A DNA stretch of 64,000 nucleotides, from the NCBI RefSeq assembly GCF_003058365.1, contig NZ_CP028858.1:434001-498000 (forward strand). The letters run 5' to 3'. The position numbers and the translations under genes are program-made. Below, in pieces: positions 26,056-33,181 of the stretch (positions within the stretch are counted from its first letter, which is position 1; every line of letters starts with the position of its first letter). The DNA comes from Halococcoides cellulosivorans. Its GTDB lineage: Archaea; Halobacteriota; Halobacteria; Halobacteriales; Haloarculaceae. Below the pieces are notes generated by a model. It was not told where the DNA came from. It saw only the letters and a list, made by a program, of their open reading frames with translations, and made no database searches.

Positions 26056-27671
26056 ACCGGACCATTCCCGAACTCGTCCGCGAGGAGTGGCGGATCATCC
26101 TGCTGGTCGCTGCCTTGCTCGTCGGCACGCTCGTCCTGTTCGGTCCGGGCGCGGGATCGGCCGGTGGATCGGGCAACGTCACGGCGGCGTCGGGCGATCC
26201 GACCAACCTCAAATACGGCCTCGATCTGGACGGCGGGACGCGCATCCGTGCGCCACTGGTCGGGTACACCGTCTCGGGGATCAACGTCACCGACCGCAAC
26301 GAGACCGAAGCGATCGCGACGTCGATCGCTGATCGGACGGGGCTGGACCCACTCGACGTGAACGTCCGCCTCCGCCCCGGCCACCCCGAGGGTGACGCGG
26401 TCGAACTCTACGTCGAAGAGGTCGATCGCGAGGCCGTCCGGGCGGCCCTGTCCGAAGAGGGCTACGACGTTCCGGACGACGCCATCAGCGAGGGTGTCAC
26501 CGAACAGACGTACGATCAGGCCGTCCAGGTCCTCGAAACGAAGATCTCTCAGGGTGGGGTCTCCGGTGGGCGCGTGACGACGGTGACCAACCCCGCGACC
26601 GGTGATCGATTCGTCATGGTCGAGGTGCCCGGCGCGGGCCTCTCGGAGACGCTCGACCTCATCGAGTCGCGGGGTCGGGTCACCCTGGTCGCGCATTACC
26701 CGACCTTCGACGGTGGCGAGTACGCCGGCCACGAGAACCGCACGGTGTTGCGCCGCGGGACGAGCGTCAACGACATCCGCCGTGTCGGACCACCCAGCCA
26801 GCAAGAGAACGGGGCGTGGGGCGTGCCGATCACGGTCGCAGACGGGGCCGCCGACGCATTTGCCGACGCGATGCGCGAGACCGGATTCACCGAGCAGCGA
26901 TCGTGTTCGTTCGACGAGGGGTCCGAATCGCCGGGCAGCCGGTGTCTGCTGACCGTCTCGGACGGCGAGGTGGTGTACGCCGCGGGGATGAACGGCGACC
27001 TGGCCGTCCAGTTCGCCGATCGGACCTGGACGGACGACCCCCGATTCATCATCATGACCGGGGACAACCGGACGACCGCCCAGCAGTTGAGCGTCAACCT
27101 CCGGGCCGGCGCGCTCCCGACCGACCTCGACGTCCAGGGCGGCCAGACGTTCACGATCGAACCGAGTCTCGGGGCGCGGTTCAAGGCGTTCGGCCTGCTG
27201 ACCGGACTGGTCGCGTTGCTCGCGGTCGCGGGCGTCGTCTTCCTGCGATACAACCGCACGCGGGTGGCCGGCCCGATGGTCGCGACCGCCGCCGCAGAGG
27301 TGTATCTCCTCCTGGCGTTCGCGGCGGGGATCGGACTCTCATTAGACCTCTCACACATCGCGGGGCTGATCGCCGTCGTCGGGACGGGGGCGGACGACCT
27401 GATCATCATCGCTGACGAGATCCTCCAGCGCGAGGGGGAGATCGCGACGGGGCGGGTGTTCAAGAATCGCCTCTGGAAGGCGTTCTGGGTGATCGGGGCC
27501 GCCGCCGCGACGACGATCGTCGCGATGAGTCCGCTCGCCATCCTCGAACTCGGAGACCTCCGTGGCTTTGCGATCGTCACCATCGCGGGTGTCCTCATCG
27601 GCGTGATCGTCACGCGCCCGGCGTACGGTGACATCCTCCGCCATCTCGTCCTCGATCGCGAGACGGAGTGA
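26052..27671 (+). CDS. secD: Protein-export membrane protein SecD
   Basis: A 539-residue partner of SecF. The first span (IILLVAALLVGTLVLFGPGA) is followed by the signature KYGLDLDGGTRIRAPL. A large extracellular domain runs to about residue 370, including LSVNLRAGALPTDLDVQGGQ. Five membrane segments follow; GTGADDLIIIADEILQREGE is the TM4 region implicated in proton coupling. The extracellular domain carries the Asp/Glu-rich surface expected of a halophile. It overlaps secF by 4 nt and ends the operon. Confidence 0.95.
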   Translation: MNRTIPELVREEWRIILLVAALLVGTLVLFGPGAGSAGGSGNVTAASGDPTNLKYGLDLDGGTRIRAPLVGYTVSGINVTDRNETEAIATSIADRTGLDPLDVNVRLRPGHPEGDAVELYVEEVDREAVRAALSEEGYDVPDDAISEGVTEQTYDQAVQVLETKISQGGVSGGRVTTVTNPATGDRFVMVEVPGAGLSETLDLIESRGRVTLVAHYPTFDGGEYAGHENRTVLRRGTSVNDIRRVGPPSQQENGAWGVPITVADGAADAFADAMRETGFTEQRSCSFDEGSESPGSRCLLTVSDGEVVYAAGMNGDLAVQFADRTWTDDPRFIIMTGDNRTTAQQLSVNLRAGALPTDLDVQGGQTFTIEPSLGARFKAFGLLTGLVALLAVAGVVFLRYNRTRVAGPMVATAAAEVYLLLAFAAGIGLSLDLSHIAGLIAVVGTGADDLIIIADEILQREGEIATGRVFKNRLWKAFWVIGAAAATTIVAMSPLAILELGDLRGFAIVTIAGVLIGVIVTRPAYGDILRHLVLDRETE

Positions 27672-27713
27672 CCGACCCGGCGGCTTCTTTTCGCTGCGTG
27701 CCGAACGCTACGT

Positions 27714-27866
27714 GTGCTCGACTGCGAGAACTGCGGGACGACCGTCGATCGCGCGGACGCGATTCGGACCGAGACGATGGGTGATCTGGATCGTGACCGC
27801 TGGCAAACGCTGTGCTGTCCCGACTGTGGCGCGCGACTCGAAACGGTGTTCGTGGGCGACGAGTAG
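27714..27866 (+). CDS. Small CxxC zinc-finger protein (50 aa)
   Basis: A 50-residue ORF starting at GTG with two Cys pairs, LDCENCGTTV and LCCPDCGARL, separated by 30 residues. This is the layout of the many one-domain zinc-finger micro-proteins of haloarchaea. Codon use and acidic composition match the neighbours. It follows secD by 42 bp and could be read from the same transcript. The role is unknown. Confidence 0.6.
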   Translation: MLDCENCGTTVDRADAIRTETMGDLDRDRWQTLCCPDCGARLETVFVGDE

Positions 27867-27931
27867 CGCGATCGGGCCGTTCGGATCGACCACCAGCCCG
27901 TTCCGATCGCTCCGCTGTCCTCCCGGCCGTT

Positions 27932-28570
27932 CTAAAACTGCCCGAGGTCGACCTGTTCGATCGCCGCGAGGACGTCTCGGCTGGTCTGCCAGGACGCTCG
28001 CGCACACGCGGGCAGTTCCTCGTTGGTCTCGACGTACGATTCGAGAAAGGCGCGCGTCGTCGGGTCCGAGGGGTAGCCACTCCCGCAGTCGCCGTACTCC
28101 TCGTGCAATCGCTCGACGTGGGCCTCGCGGCGGACCTTCGCGAGGATACTCGCCGCGGCGACCAGCGGATCGTCGGCGTCGGCCCCGTGGTGGGCGCGCA
28201 CCTCACAGTCGGTCGCCAGGCGATCGGCCACGCGGCGTTCGAACCGGACGGCGTTCGTGTCGGCGGCGTCGTGGACGACCCGATCGTCCGCCGACGCGAC
28301 GCTCGCGACGGCGTCGGCGTGGGCGTCGACAGTGAGTGTGTTCATGTCGGTGTCCCCGTCGATTTTCGCGACGGGCACCTCGACGACGGCGACCCGACTC
28401 GCCCGCTCGCGGATCGCCGGCGCGAGTTCGAGGCGGCGCTGGTGATCGAGCGCTTTCGAGTCGTCGACGCCCGCGGGCATTCCGTCGGGCGTGCCACGCA
28501 CGGCGGCGGCGAACATCGACCCCAGCACTGGCCCCTTGCCCGCCTCGTCCACCCCGACCCGTGCGCTCAT
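27932..28570 (-). CDS. rnhB: Ribonuclease HII
   Basis: A 212-residue RNase HII that removes ribonucleotides and RNA primers from DNA. The N-terminus has the DE motif in VGVDEAGKGPVLG. GVDDSKAL follows, then a third Asp in NTLTVDAHADAV and a fourth in AHHGADADDPLVAAASILAK. Archaeal features include the conserved EYGDCGSGYPSDP. Met at 28570 (MSARVGVDEAG) is the family start; eight upstream codons are rejected. It is convergent with the small zinc-finger gene. Confidence 0.93.
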   Translation of the reverse strand: MSARVGVDEAGKGPVLGSMFAAAVRGTPDGMPAGVDDSKALDHQRRLELAPAIRERASRVAVVEVPVAKIDGDTDMNTLTVDAHADAVASVASADDRVVHDAADTNAVRFERRVADRLATDCEVRAHHGADADDPLVAAASILAKVRREAHVERLHEEYGDCGSGYPSDPTTRAFLESYVETNEELPACARASWQTSRDVLAAIEQVDLGQF

Positions 28571-28636
28571 CGGCCACGGAATCGGCACGCCGTGGCTTAA
28601 AAGGCCCGGTCGAACGGCGCGACCGGCCGTGTCGGC

Positions 28637-29581
28637 TCAGGCGTCGCCGTCGCTCGGTGGGTCGCCGTCGCCACCCTTGATCAACCGTTCGACCTCGGGG
28701 TCGGGCTTCCACTCGTCGAGATTCTGTGGGTCGACGTGGACGAACGCCTCGTCGACCTCGGGGAGCGCTTCGATCGCGCGGACGACCCTCGTCTCGATGT
28801 GGTGGGCCTCCGCGAGCGTGTGCTCGCCTTCGATCTCGACGTGGAGGCTCACGTCGACCTCGGGGCCGACGTAGTGGGCGACGACGTCGTGTGCGCCGTG
28901 GACGTCGGGGTGGGCGATCGCGCGGTCGACGATCGCCTGGCGCAACTCCTCGGGCGGGGCCGCGCCGACGACGTAATCGACGTTGTCCGAGACGATGTCG
29001 ACGCCGGTGTAGGCGATGCCGACCGCGACCAATAGCGCGGCGAGCGGGTCGAGGACGGGCGCGCCGAGACTCGTGCCGATCACGCCCGCGAGCGCTGCCG
29101 TCGCGGTGAGCACGTCGATGCGCGCGTCTTTGGCGGTCGCGACCAGCGCGGGCGAGTTGGTGTCGTCGGCGACCTGGCGACACCACCGCCCGAACCCGAA
29201 CTTCGCGCCGATCGAGATCAGGAGGACGACCATCGCGACGGGGCCGTGCTGGATGCCCGCGGTGCCCGCCTGGACGGTCCGGATCGCCCCGAACGCGGTC
29301 ACGCCGGCGGCGACGAACGCCCCGGCGGCGATCAACAGCGAGACGAACGGCTCGATGCGCTCGTGACCGTGTGGATGCTCGAAATCGGGCGGCTGGGTCG
29401 TCAAATAGAGGCCGGCGACGGTGACGACGCTGTAGGCGGCGTCGGCGAGGCTGTTGGCGGCCTCGGAGCCGACCGCGAGGCTGTCGGTCCAGGCGAACGC
29501 GCCCGCCTTGAGTGCGAGGAGCGCCAGATTCACCACGAGCAAGACCAGGCCCGCCCGGCGGACCGCACTCCGGCGACTCAT
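28637..29581 (-). CDS. Cation diffusion facilitator (CDF) transporter
   Basis: A 314-residue CDF efflux transporter with six membrane segments (residues about 8-215) and the C-terminal cytoplasmic metal-sensing domain (RAIAHPDVHGAHDVVAHYVG, VSLHVEIEGEHTLAEAHHIE). The transport-site residues are N43-x3-D47 in TM2 and D152-x3-D156 in TM5. Zinc CDFs usually have H-x3-D in both places; the N/D pattern is more like Mn or Fe transporters (inference). A His-rich loop (FEHPHGHER) lies between TM2 and TM3. The start overlaps the upstream HIT gene stop by 4 nt. Confidence 0.87.
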   Translation of the reverse strand: MSRRSAVRRAGLVLLVVNLALLALKAGAFAWTDSLAVGSEAANSLADAAYSVVTVAGLYLTTQPPDFEHPHGHERIEPFVSLLIAAGAFVAAGVTAFGAIRTVQAGTAGIQHGPVAMVVLLISIGAKFGFGRWCRQVADDTNSPALVATAKDARIDVLTATAALAGVIGTSLGAPVLDPLAALLVAVGIAYTGVDIVSDNVDYVVGAAPPEELRQAIVDRAIAHPDVHGAHDVVAHYVGPEVDVSLHVEIEGEHTLAEAHHIETRVVRAIEALPEVDEAFVHVDPQNLDEWKPDPEVERLIKGGDGDPPSDGDA

Positions 29582-30129
29582 CGATCAGAGAGATCGATCT
29601 CGACGGCGGCGTCCGGGCCCGGGACCGTCGCGCCGGGCCGCTGGGCGAACGCGTCGTGGAGGCGCTCGTAGGTCTCCGAGAGCGCCTCGACGATGACACT
29701 CGTGTCTCCGATCACCGCCATGAAGTTCGAATCGCCCTGCCAGCGCGGGACGATGTGGGTGTGAACGTGGTCGTCGATCGACCCGCCGGCGGCGTCGCCC
29801 CCGAGATTCATCCCGACGTTACAGCCGTCGGGGTCCATCCCCTCGTCCAGCGCGGCGATCGTCTCCTGTTTCAGCTGGGCGTGATCGACGAGCACCGACC
29901 GGTCGAGGCCCTCGAATCGGCCGGTGTGCTGGCGCGGGATCACCATCACGTGCCCCGGGTTGTACGGGTAGTTGTTCAACATGACGACCGCGTGGTCGCT
30001 GCGTGCCACCACGAGATGCTCGCGGGCGTCGTCCCGATCCGGATACTCACAGAACACACAGTCGACGTCCGGATTCCGATCGTCGCGCTCGACCCACTCG
30101 ATGCGCCACGGGGCGAACAACTGGTCCAT
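29578..30129 (-). CDS. HIT family nucleotide hydrolase/transferase
   Basis: A 183-residue HIT protein. It has an N-terminal zinc-site half (CVFCEY), YPYNPGHVMVIPRQHTG, and the catalytic triad DDHVHTHIVPRW (HxHxH). The FCxx element and the length match the Ap4A-phosphorylase-like or Fhit-like branch; the actual substrate is unknown. A TATA-like tctttgc lies about 28 nt before the ATG on the minus strand. It forms an operon with the CDF transporter gene. Confidence 0.87.
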   Translation of the reverse strand: MDQLFAPWRIEWVERDDRNPDVDCVFCEYPDRDDAREHLVVARSDHAVVMLNNYPYNPGHVMVIPRQHTGRFEGLDRSVLVDHAQLKQETIAALDEGMDPDGCNVGMNLGGDAAGGSIDDHVHTHIVPRWQGDSNFMAVIGDTSVIVEALSETYERLHDAFAQRPGATVPGPDAAVEIDLSDR

Positions 30130-30275
30130 ACCGGGCGTCCGGCGCGACTCGCAAAGACGTTTGCCCTCCGCGACTTCTCGAAATTATCAAAATTGATTTC
30201 CATTTTCGACTGTTTCAGCCTCTCTCGGCGTCGAATTCGGCAAAATTGCCGGAACGAAAGCGGGTCGGGGGTGCA

Positions 30276-30283
30276 TTTTATTA
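30276..30283 (+). promoter_or_regulatory. TATA box of the 66-residue zinc-ribbon gene
   Basis: The sequence ttttatta lies 29 nt before the ATG at 30309 and is in the only AT-rich stretch of the divergent region with the HIT gene. Confidence 0.55.
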
Positions 30284-30308
30284 CCCATGACCCGGAATTA
30301 AGACTCGT

Positions 30309-30509
30309 ATGGCCACCTCCGATCGTCGTGGCACGTCCCTCACGGAGCATTGCCCCTCGTGTGCCGACCGCACCTCTCACGTCGTTAGCGTGGAAATCGT
30401 TACTGAAAATGACGAATCGTCGAACGCCGCGTTCTCTCGGGAGCCCTACCGAGTGACCCAGTGTGAGCGCTGTGGCACGCAAACGAAGACCAGAATGAAC
30501 GATGCCTGA
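30309..30509 (+). CDS. Small zinc beta-ribbon protein (DUF7835-like)
   Basis: A 66-residue protein with Cys pairs CPSCAD and CERCGT separated by about 35 residues, a classic zinc beta-ribbon. The segment AAFSREPYRVTQCERCG is well conserved in haloarchaeal homologues I recall, where the family is named only by a domain number. A TATA box 29 nt upstream indicates a leaderless transcript. A nucleic-acid or protein-binding role is plausible but unproved. Confidence 0.7.
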   Translation: MATSDRRGTSLTEHCPSCADRTSHVVSVEIVTENDESSNAAFSREPYRVTQCERCGTQTKTRMNDA

Positions 30510-30692
30510 ACGGCACTCGAACGACGCCTGAGATGGACTGACCGGTGGGTGGGGGCCCACGAACGACGGAGGGTGGCACGGCGACGTCGACCGCCGATCG
30601 ATCGCCGGGGTCGATTCGATCGCGCCGGGGCGATCTGGCGCGCGGACCGTTTCGACGGACTCCTCGGGTGCGAAGCGGCCAGAAAGCGCCGC

Positions 30693-31580
30693 TTACGCGC
30701 GCGTCGTAACTTCACAACCGTCCTCGGTGACGATGACGGTGTGTTCTTTCTGACTCACGAGGTAGCCTTCGTCTTCGGAGAGCACGGGGTAGCCGTGGAT
30801 CACGTCCTGGCGTTCGAGGCGCTTGAGCGACATCTCGGGGCGCGAGGACTCCAGCCAGCGCGTCGCGAAGGGGAGCGTGCGGAACCGCTCGGTGATCTCT
30901 TCGAGCGCCTGTCGAGCGCGGCGATCCCGGACCGATTGCTCGCGGTCGAGCGCGTAGATCTCGGTGCGCGACCCTTCCGAGACTTTCCCCGACCCGTCGG
31001 TCGCGAACGGCTCGATCGCGACGACGTCGCCCGCTTCCAGCGTCGCACTCTGGCCGACCGCACGATTTGGAATCGTCGGGTCGGTGTGTTGTTCGTACTC
31101 ACCCAGGCCGTGACCGGTGAGGTTCACGACTGGGTTGAGGTCGTACCCCTCGATGGTCTCCTCGACGGCGGCGCCGATCTCGCCGGCCTCGACGCCGGGT
31201 TCGACCAGTTCGAGCGCGCGATCGAGGGCGTCGTCGACCGCCTCGACGTGGTCGGGGTTGCCCGAGAGGTCGACCGTGATTGCCGAGTCAGCGATCCAGC
31301 CGTCGACGTGGACGCCGACGTCGAGGTTGATCAACTCCTCTCCGAACGTCGCCGCGTCGTCGATGCCGGGCGTGCCGTGGGCGGCCTCCTCGTCGACGCT
31401 GATGTTGACGGGGAAGGCGGGCTCACCGCCGAGTTCGCGGATGCGGTCCTCGACGGTCTCGACGAGTTCGAGGTGGCTCGCGCCCACATCGACCATCTCG
31501 ACGGCCTCGGCACGCACGTCTGCGAGAATCGACCCGGCCTCGCGGTGCTTGTCGTAGCGTTCGTCGGTCAGATCGGGCAT
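30693..31580 (-). CDS. map: Methionine aminopeptidase, type II
   Basis: A 295-residue enzyme that removes initiator Met. Metal ligands of the pita-bread fold are visible: the Asp pair in VGVHVDGWIADSAITVDLSG, His in NLTGHGLGEYEQH, Glu in VAIEPFATDGSG and the final Glu in VSQKEHTVIV. The substrate-binding His is in EEAAHGTPGID. An insertion before the third ligand marks the archaeal/eukaryotic type II form. Its upstream minus-strand cttgaa element at about -29 fits a leaderless start. Confidence 0.95.
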   Translation of the reverse strand: MPDLTDERYDKHREAGSILADVRAEAVEMVDVGASHLELVETVEDRIRELGGEPAFPVNISVDEEAAHGTPGIDDAATFGEELINLDVGVHVDGWIADSAITVDLSGNPDHVEAVDDALDRALELVEPGVEAGEIGAAVEETIEGYDLNPVVNLTGHGLGEYEQHTDPTIPNRAVGQSATLEAGDVVAIEPFATDGSGKVSEGSRTEIYALDREQSVRDRRARQALEEITERFRTLPFATRWLESSRPEMSLKRLERQDVIHGYPVLSEDEGYLVSQKEHTVIVTEDGCEVTTRA

Positions 31581-31652
31581 GACGCCGCTGTTCGCCCAGC
31601 GCGTTCAAGTCGGTTGCGGGTCGTCTGCGCCGTCGATCCCGCCGCGCCTCGA

Positions 31653-32423
31653 TCAGGAGGTGGGGGCCTGGTCGGCCGAAGGCGTCCACGCCGGGATCGC
31701 CGTCTCGGGGTGAAGCCGTTTTGCGAGGGCCGTGACGCCGGCCATCAGGCTGGGGCCCGGCCGATTCAAGAGCGTGTCGTCGACGGCGTGGACGGTCGCG
31801 TCGAGGTCCCAGCCCCGCCGGTCGTAGCGCTCCCGGCCGCCGTCGGCACTCCCGCAGTGGTGGACGACGACGTGATCGGGGTCGACCTCCCGCACCCGAT
31901 CGACCGCGACTGCCCGGGAGCGTTCGCCCGCCTCGACGAACGGGGACTGCCCGCCCGCCGCCCGGACGACGTCGGGCACCCAGTTGCCCGCCGCCATCGG
32001 CGGGTCGGGCCACTCCTCGCAGTAGACCACCGGGCGGTCGGCGTCGGCGGGGATCGCCGCGCGCACGCGGTCGACGTGTTCGCGTGCGGACGCCGCCAGC
32101 GCCCGGCCCGCGCGGGGCCGACCGATCGCGGCACCGATCGCCGCGAGGCTGTCGATCGCCGCCCCGAGCGTGCGCGGGCAGACGTGTTCGACGCGGTGGC
32201 CCCGCTCGCGCAGCGTCGCGACGACGTCGTCCTGGAGCGGATCGCTCGCCACAATCACGTCGGGGTCGAGCACGGCGACGACCTCCAGATCGGGGTCGAG
32301 CCACCCGCCGACGGTCCGAGCGGAGTGGTCACCGTGGGCGGTCACCCCGACCAACTGGTCGCCCCCTCCCAGTGCACACACCGTGTCGGTCGCTGACGGC
32401 GCGAGCGAGACGATCCGTTTCAC
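31653..32423 (-). CDS. Cobalamin-binding-like protein (BtuF fold)
   Basis: A 256-residue protein of the BtuF/periplasmic-binding family. It has the typical opening RIVSLAPSATDTVCALGGGD, then LDPDVIVASDPLQDD and the C-terminal GRERYDRRGWDLDATVHAVDD. It begins at GTG 32423 and has no signal peptide, lipobox or membrane anchor. It should therefore stay in the cytoplasm, unlike true ABC-transporter binding proteins. No btuCD genes are nearby. Ligand identity is inferred from the family only. Confidence 0.75.
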   Translation of the reverse strand: MKRIVSLAPSATDTVCALGGGDQLVGVTAHGDHSARTVGGWLDPDLEVVAVLDPDVIVASDPLQDDVVATLRERGHRVEHVCPRTLGAAIDSLAAIGAAIGRPRAGRALAASAREHVDRVRAAIPADADRPVVYCEEWPDPPMAAGNWVPDVVRAAGGQSPFVEAGERSRAVAVDRVREVDPDHVVVHHCGSADGGRERYDRRGWDLDATVHAVDDTLLNRPGPSLMAGVTALAKRLHPETAIPAWTPSADQAPTS

Positions 32424-32470
32424 AGGTCGGGGTCTCGGCCCACCTATCTGAATGGTGGGGTTGCGGCAGC

Positions 32471-33181
32471 CTACGCGCCCACCTGGTCGGTGCCGGCCTG
32501 CTCGGCGCTGGCGACCTGGGTGAGCACGCGCTGGCCTTCGATCGCGATCGCGCCGAACCCGACTTTCGCGACGACGTCGATGTACGTGATCACGAGCGAC
32601 GCCGTCTCGGTGTCCATCGCCCCGATGCCCGTCGGCGCGAGGATCCAGATCACCGGATAGACCGCCCAGAGGACGATCACGAAGTTCAACAGCTTGCGGT
32701 ACAGCCCCGCGGTCTCGACACCGCGCTTCTCGGCACTCGCCCGCCCGGTCGTCCGGAGCCGATAGATCAACACGACGTAGACGATCGAGCCAGCGCCGAA
32801 GAAGGCGATCTTCGGGAGGCCAGCGAGCACGCCACCCAGAAAGCCCAGCACGATCACTGCGCCCTGGAGGCCGGCCAGGCCCCACCGCTCGCGGCGATCG
32901 AGGCCCGCGATCAGGCCGATGTACGCGACGTGCAGTGGCGTCGTCAACAGCCAGTCGAAATACCGGGGCACGTAGATCAGGTCGCTCGACAGCGTCTGAA
33001 TCCCGCCGACGTCGAGGGCCATCAGCGCGTACGCGACGGCGGCGATCGCCGGCACGCCCGCGATGTGGAGCATCTGGGTCCGCCGGTCGCGCTCCAGGGT
33101 CGAGACACCGATCGCGAGGGCGGCGGTGCCGACCACCATGCCGATCGTCCCGAGCACGAACCACCACGTGATCGCCGCCAT
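32471..33181 (-). CDS. sop2: Sensory rhodopsin II (phoborhodopsin)
   Basis: A 236-residue seven-helix retinal protein for blue-light avoidance. Retinal-binding Lys206 is in VVAKVGFG. The counter-ions are D76 (RYFDWLLTTPL) and D202 (YIDVV), with R73 between them. The position of bacteriorhodopsin D96 is Tyr (PLHVAY), so it is not a proton pump. Y175 (LWAVYP) and Y200, which matter for HtrII signalling in Natronomonas SRII, are present. The residue before Lys is Ala205, where SRII of N. pharaonis has signalling Thr204. It directly follows htr2 with a one-base stop/start overlap, so receptor and transducer are co-translated. Confidence 0.9.
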   Translation of the reverse strand: MAAITWWFVLGTIGMVVGTAALAIGVSTLERDRRTQMLHIAGVPAIAAVAYALMALDVGGIQTLSSDLIYVPRYFDWLLTTPLHVAYIGLIAGLDRRERWGLAGLQGAVIVLGFLGGVLAGLPKIAFFGAGSIVYVVLIYRLRTTGRASAEKRGVETAGLYRKLLNFVIVLWAVYPVIWILAPTGIGAMDTETASLVITYIDVVAKVGFGAIAIEGQRVLTQVASAEQAGTDQVGA

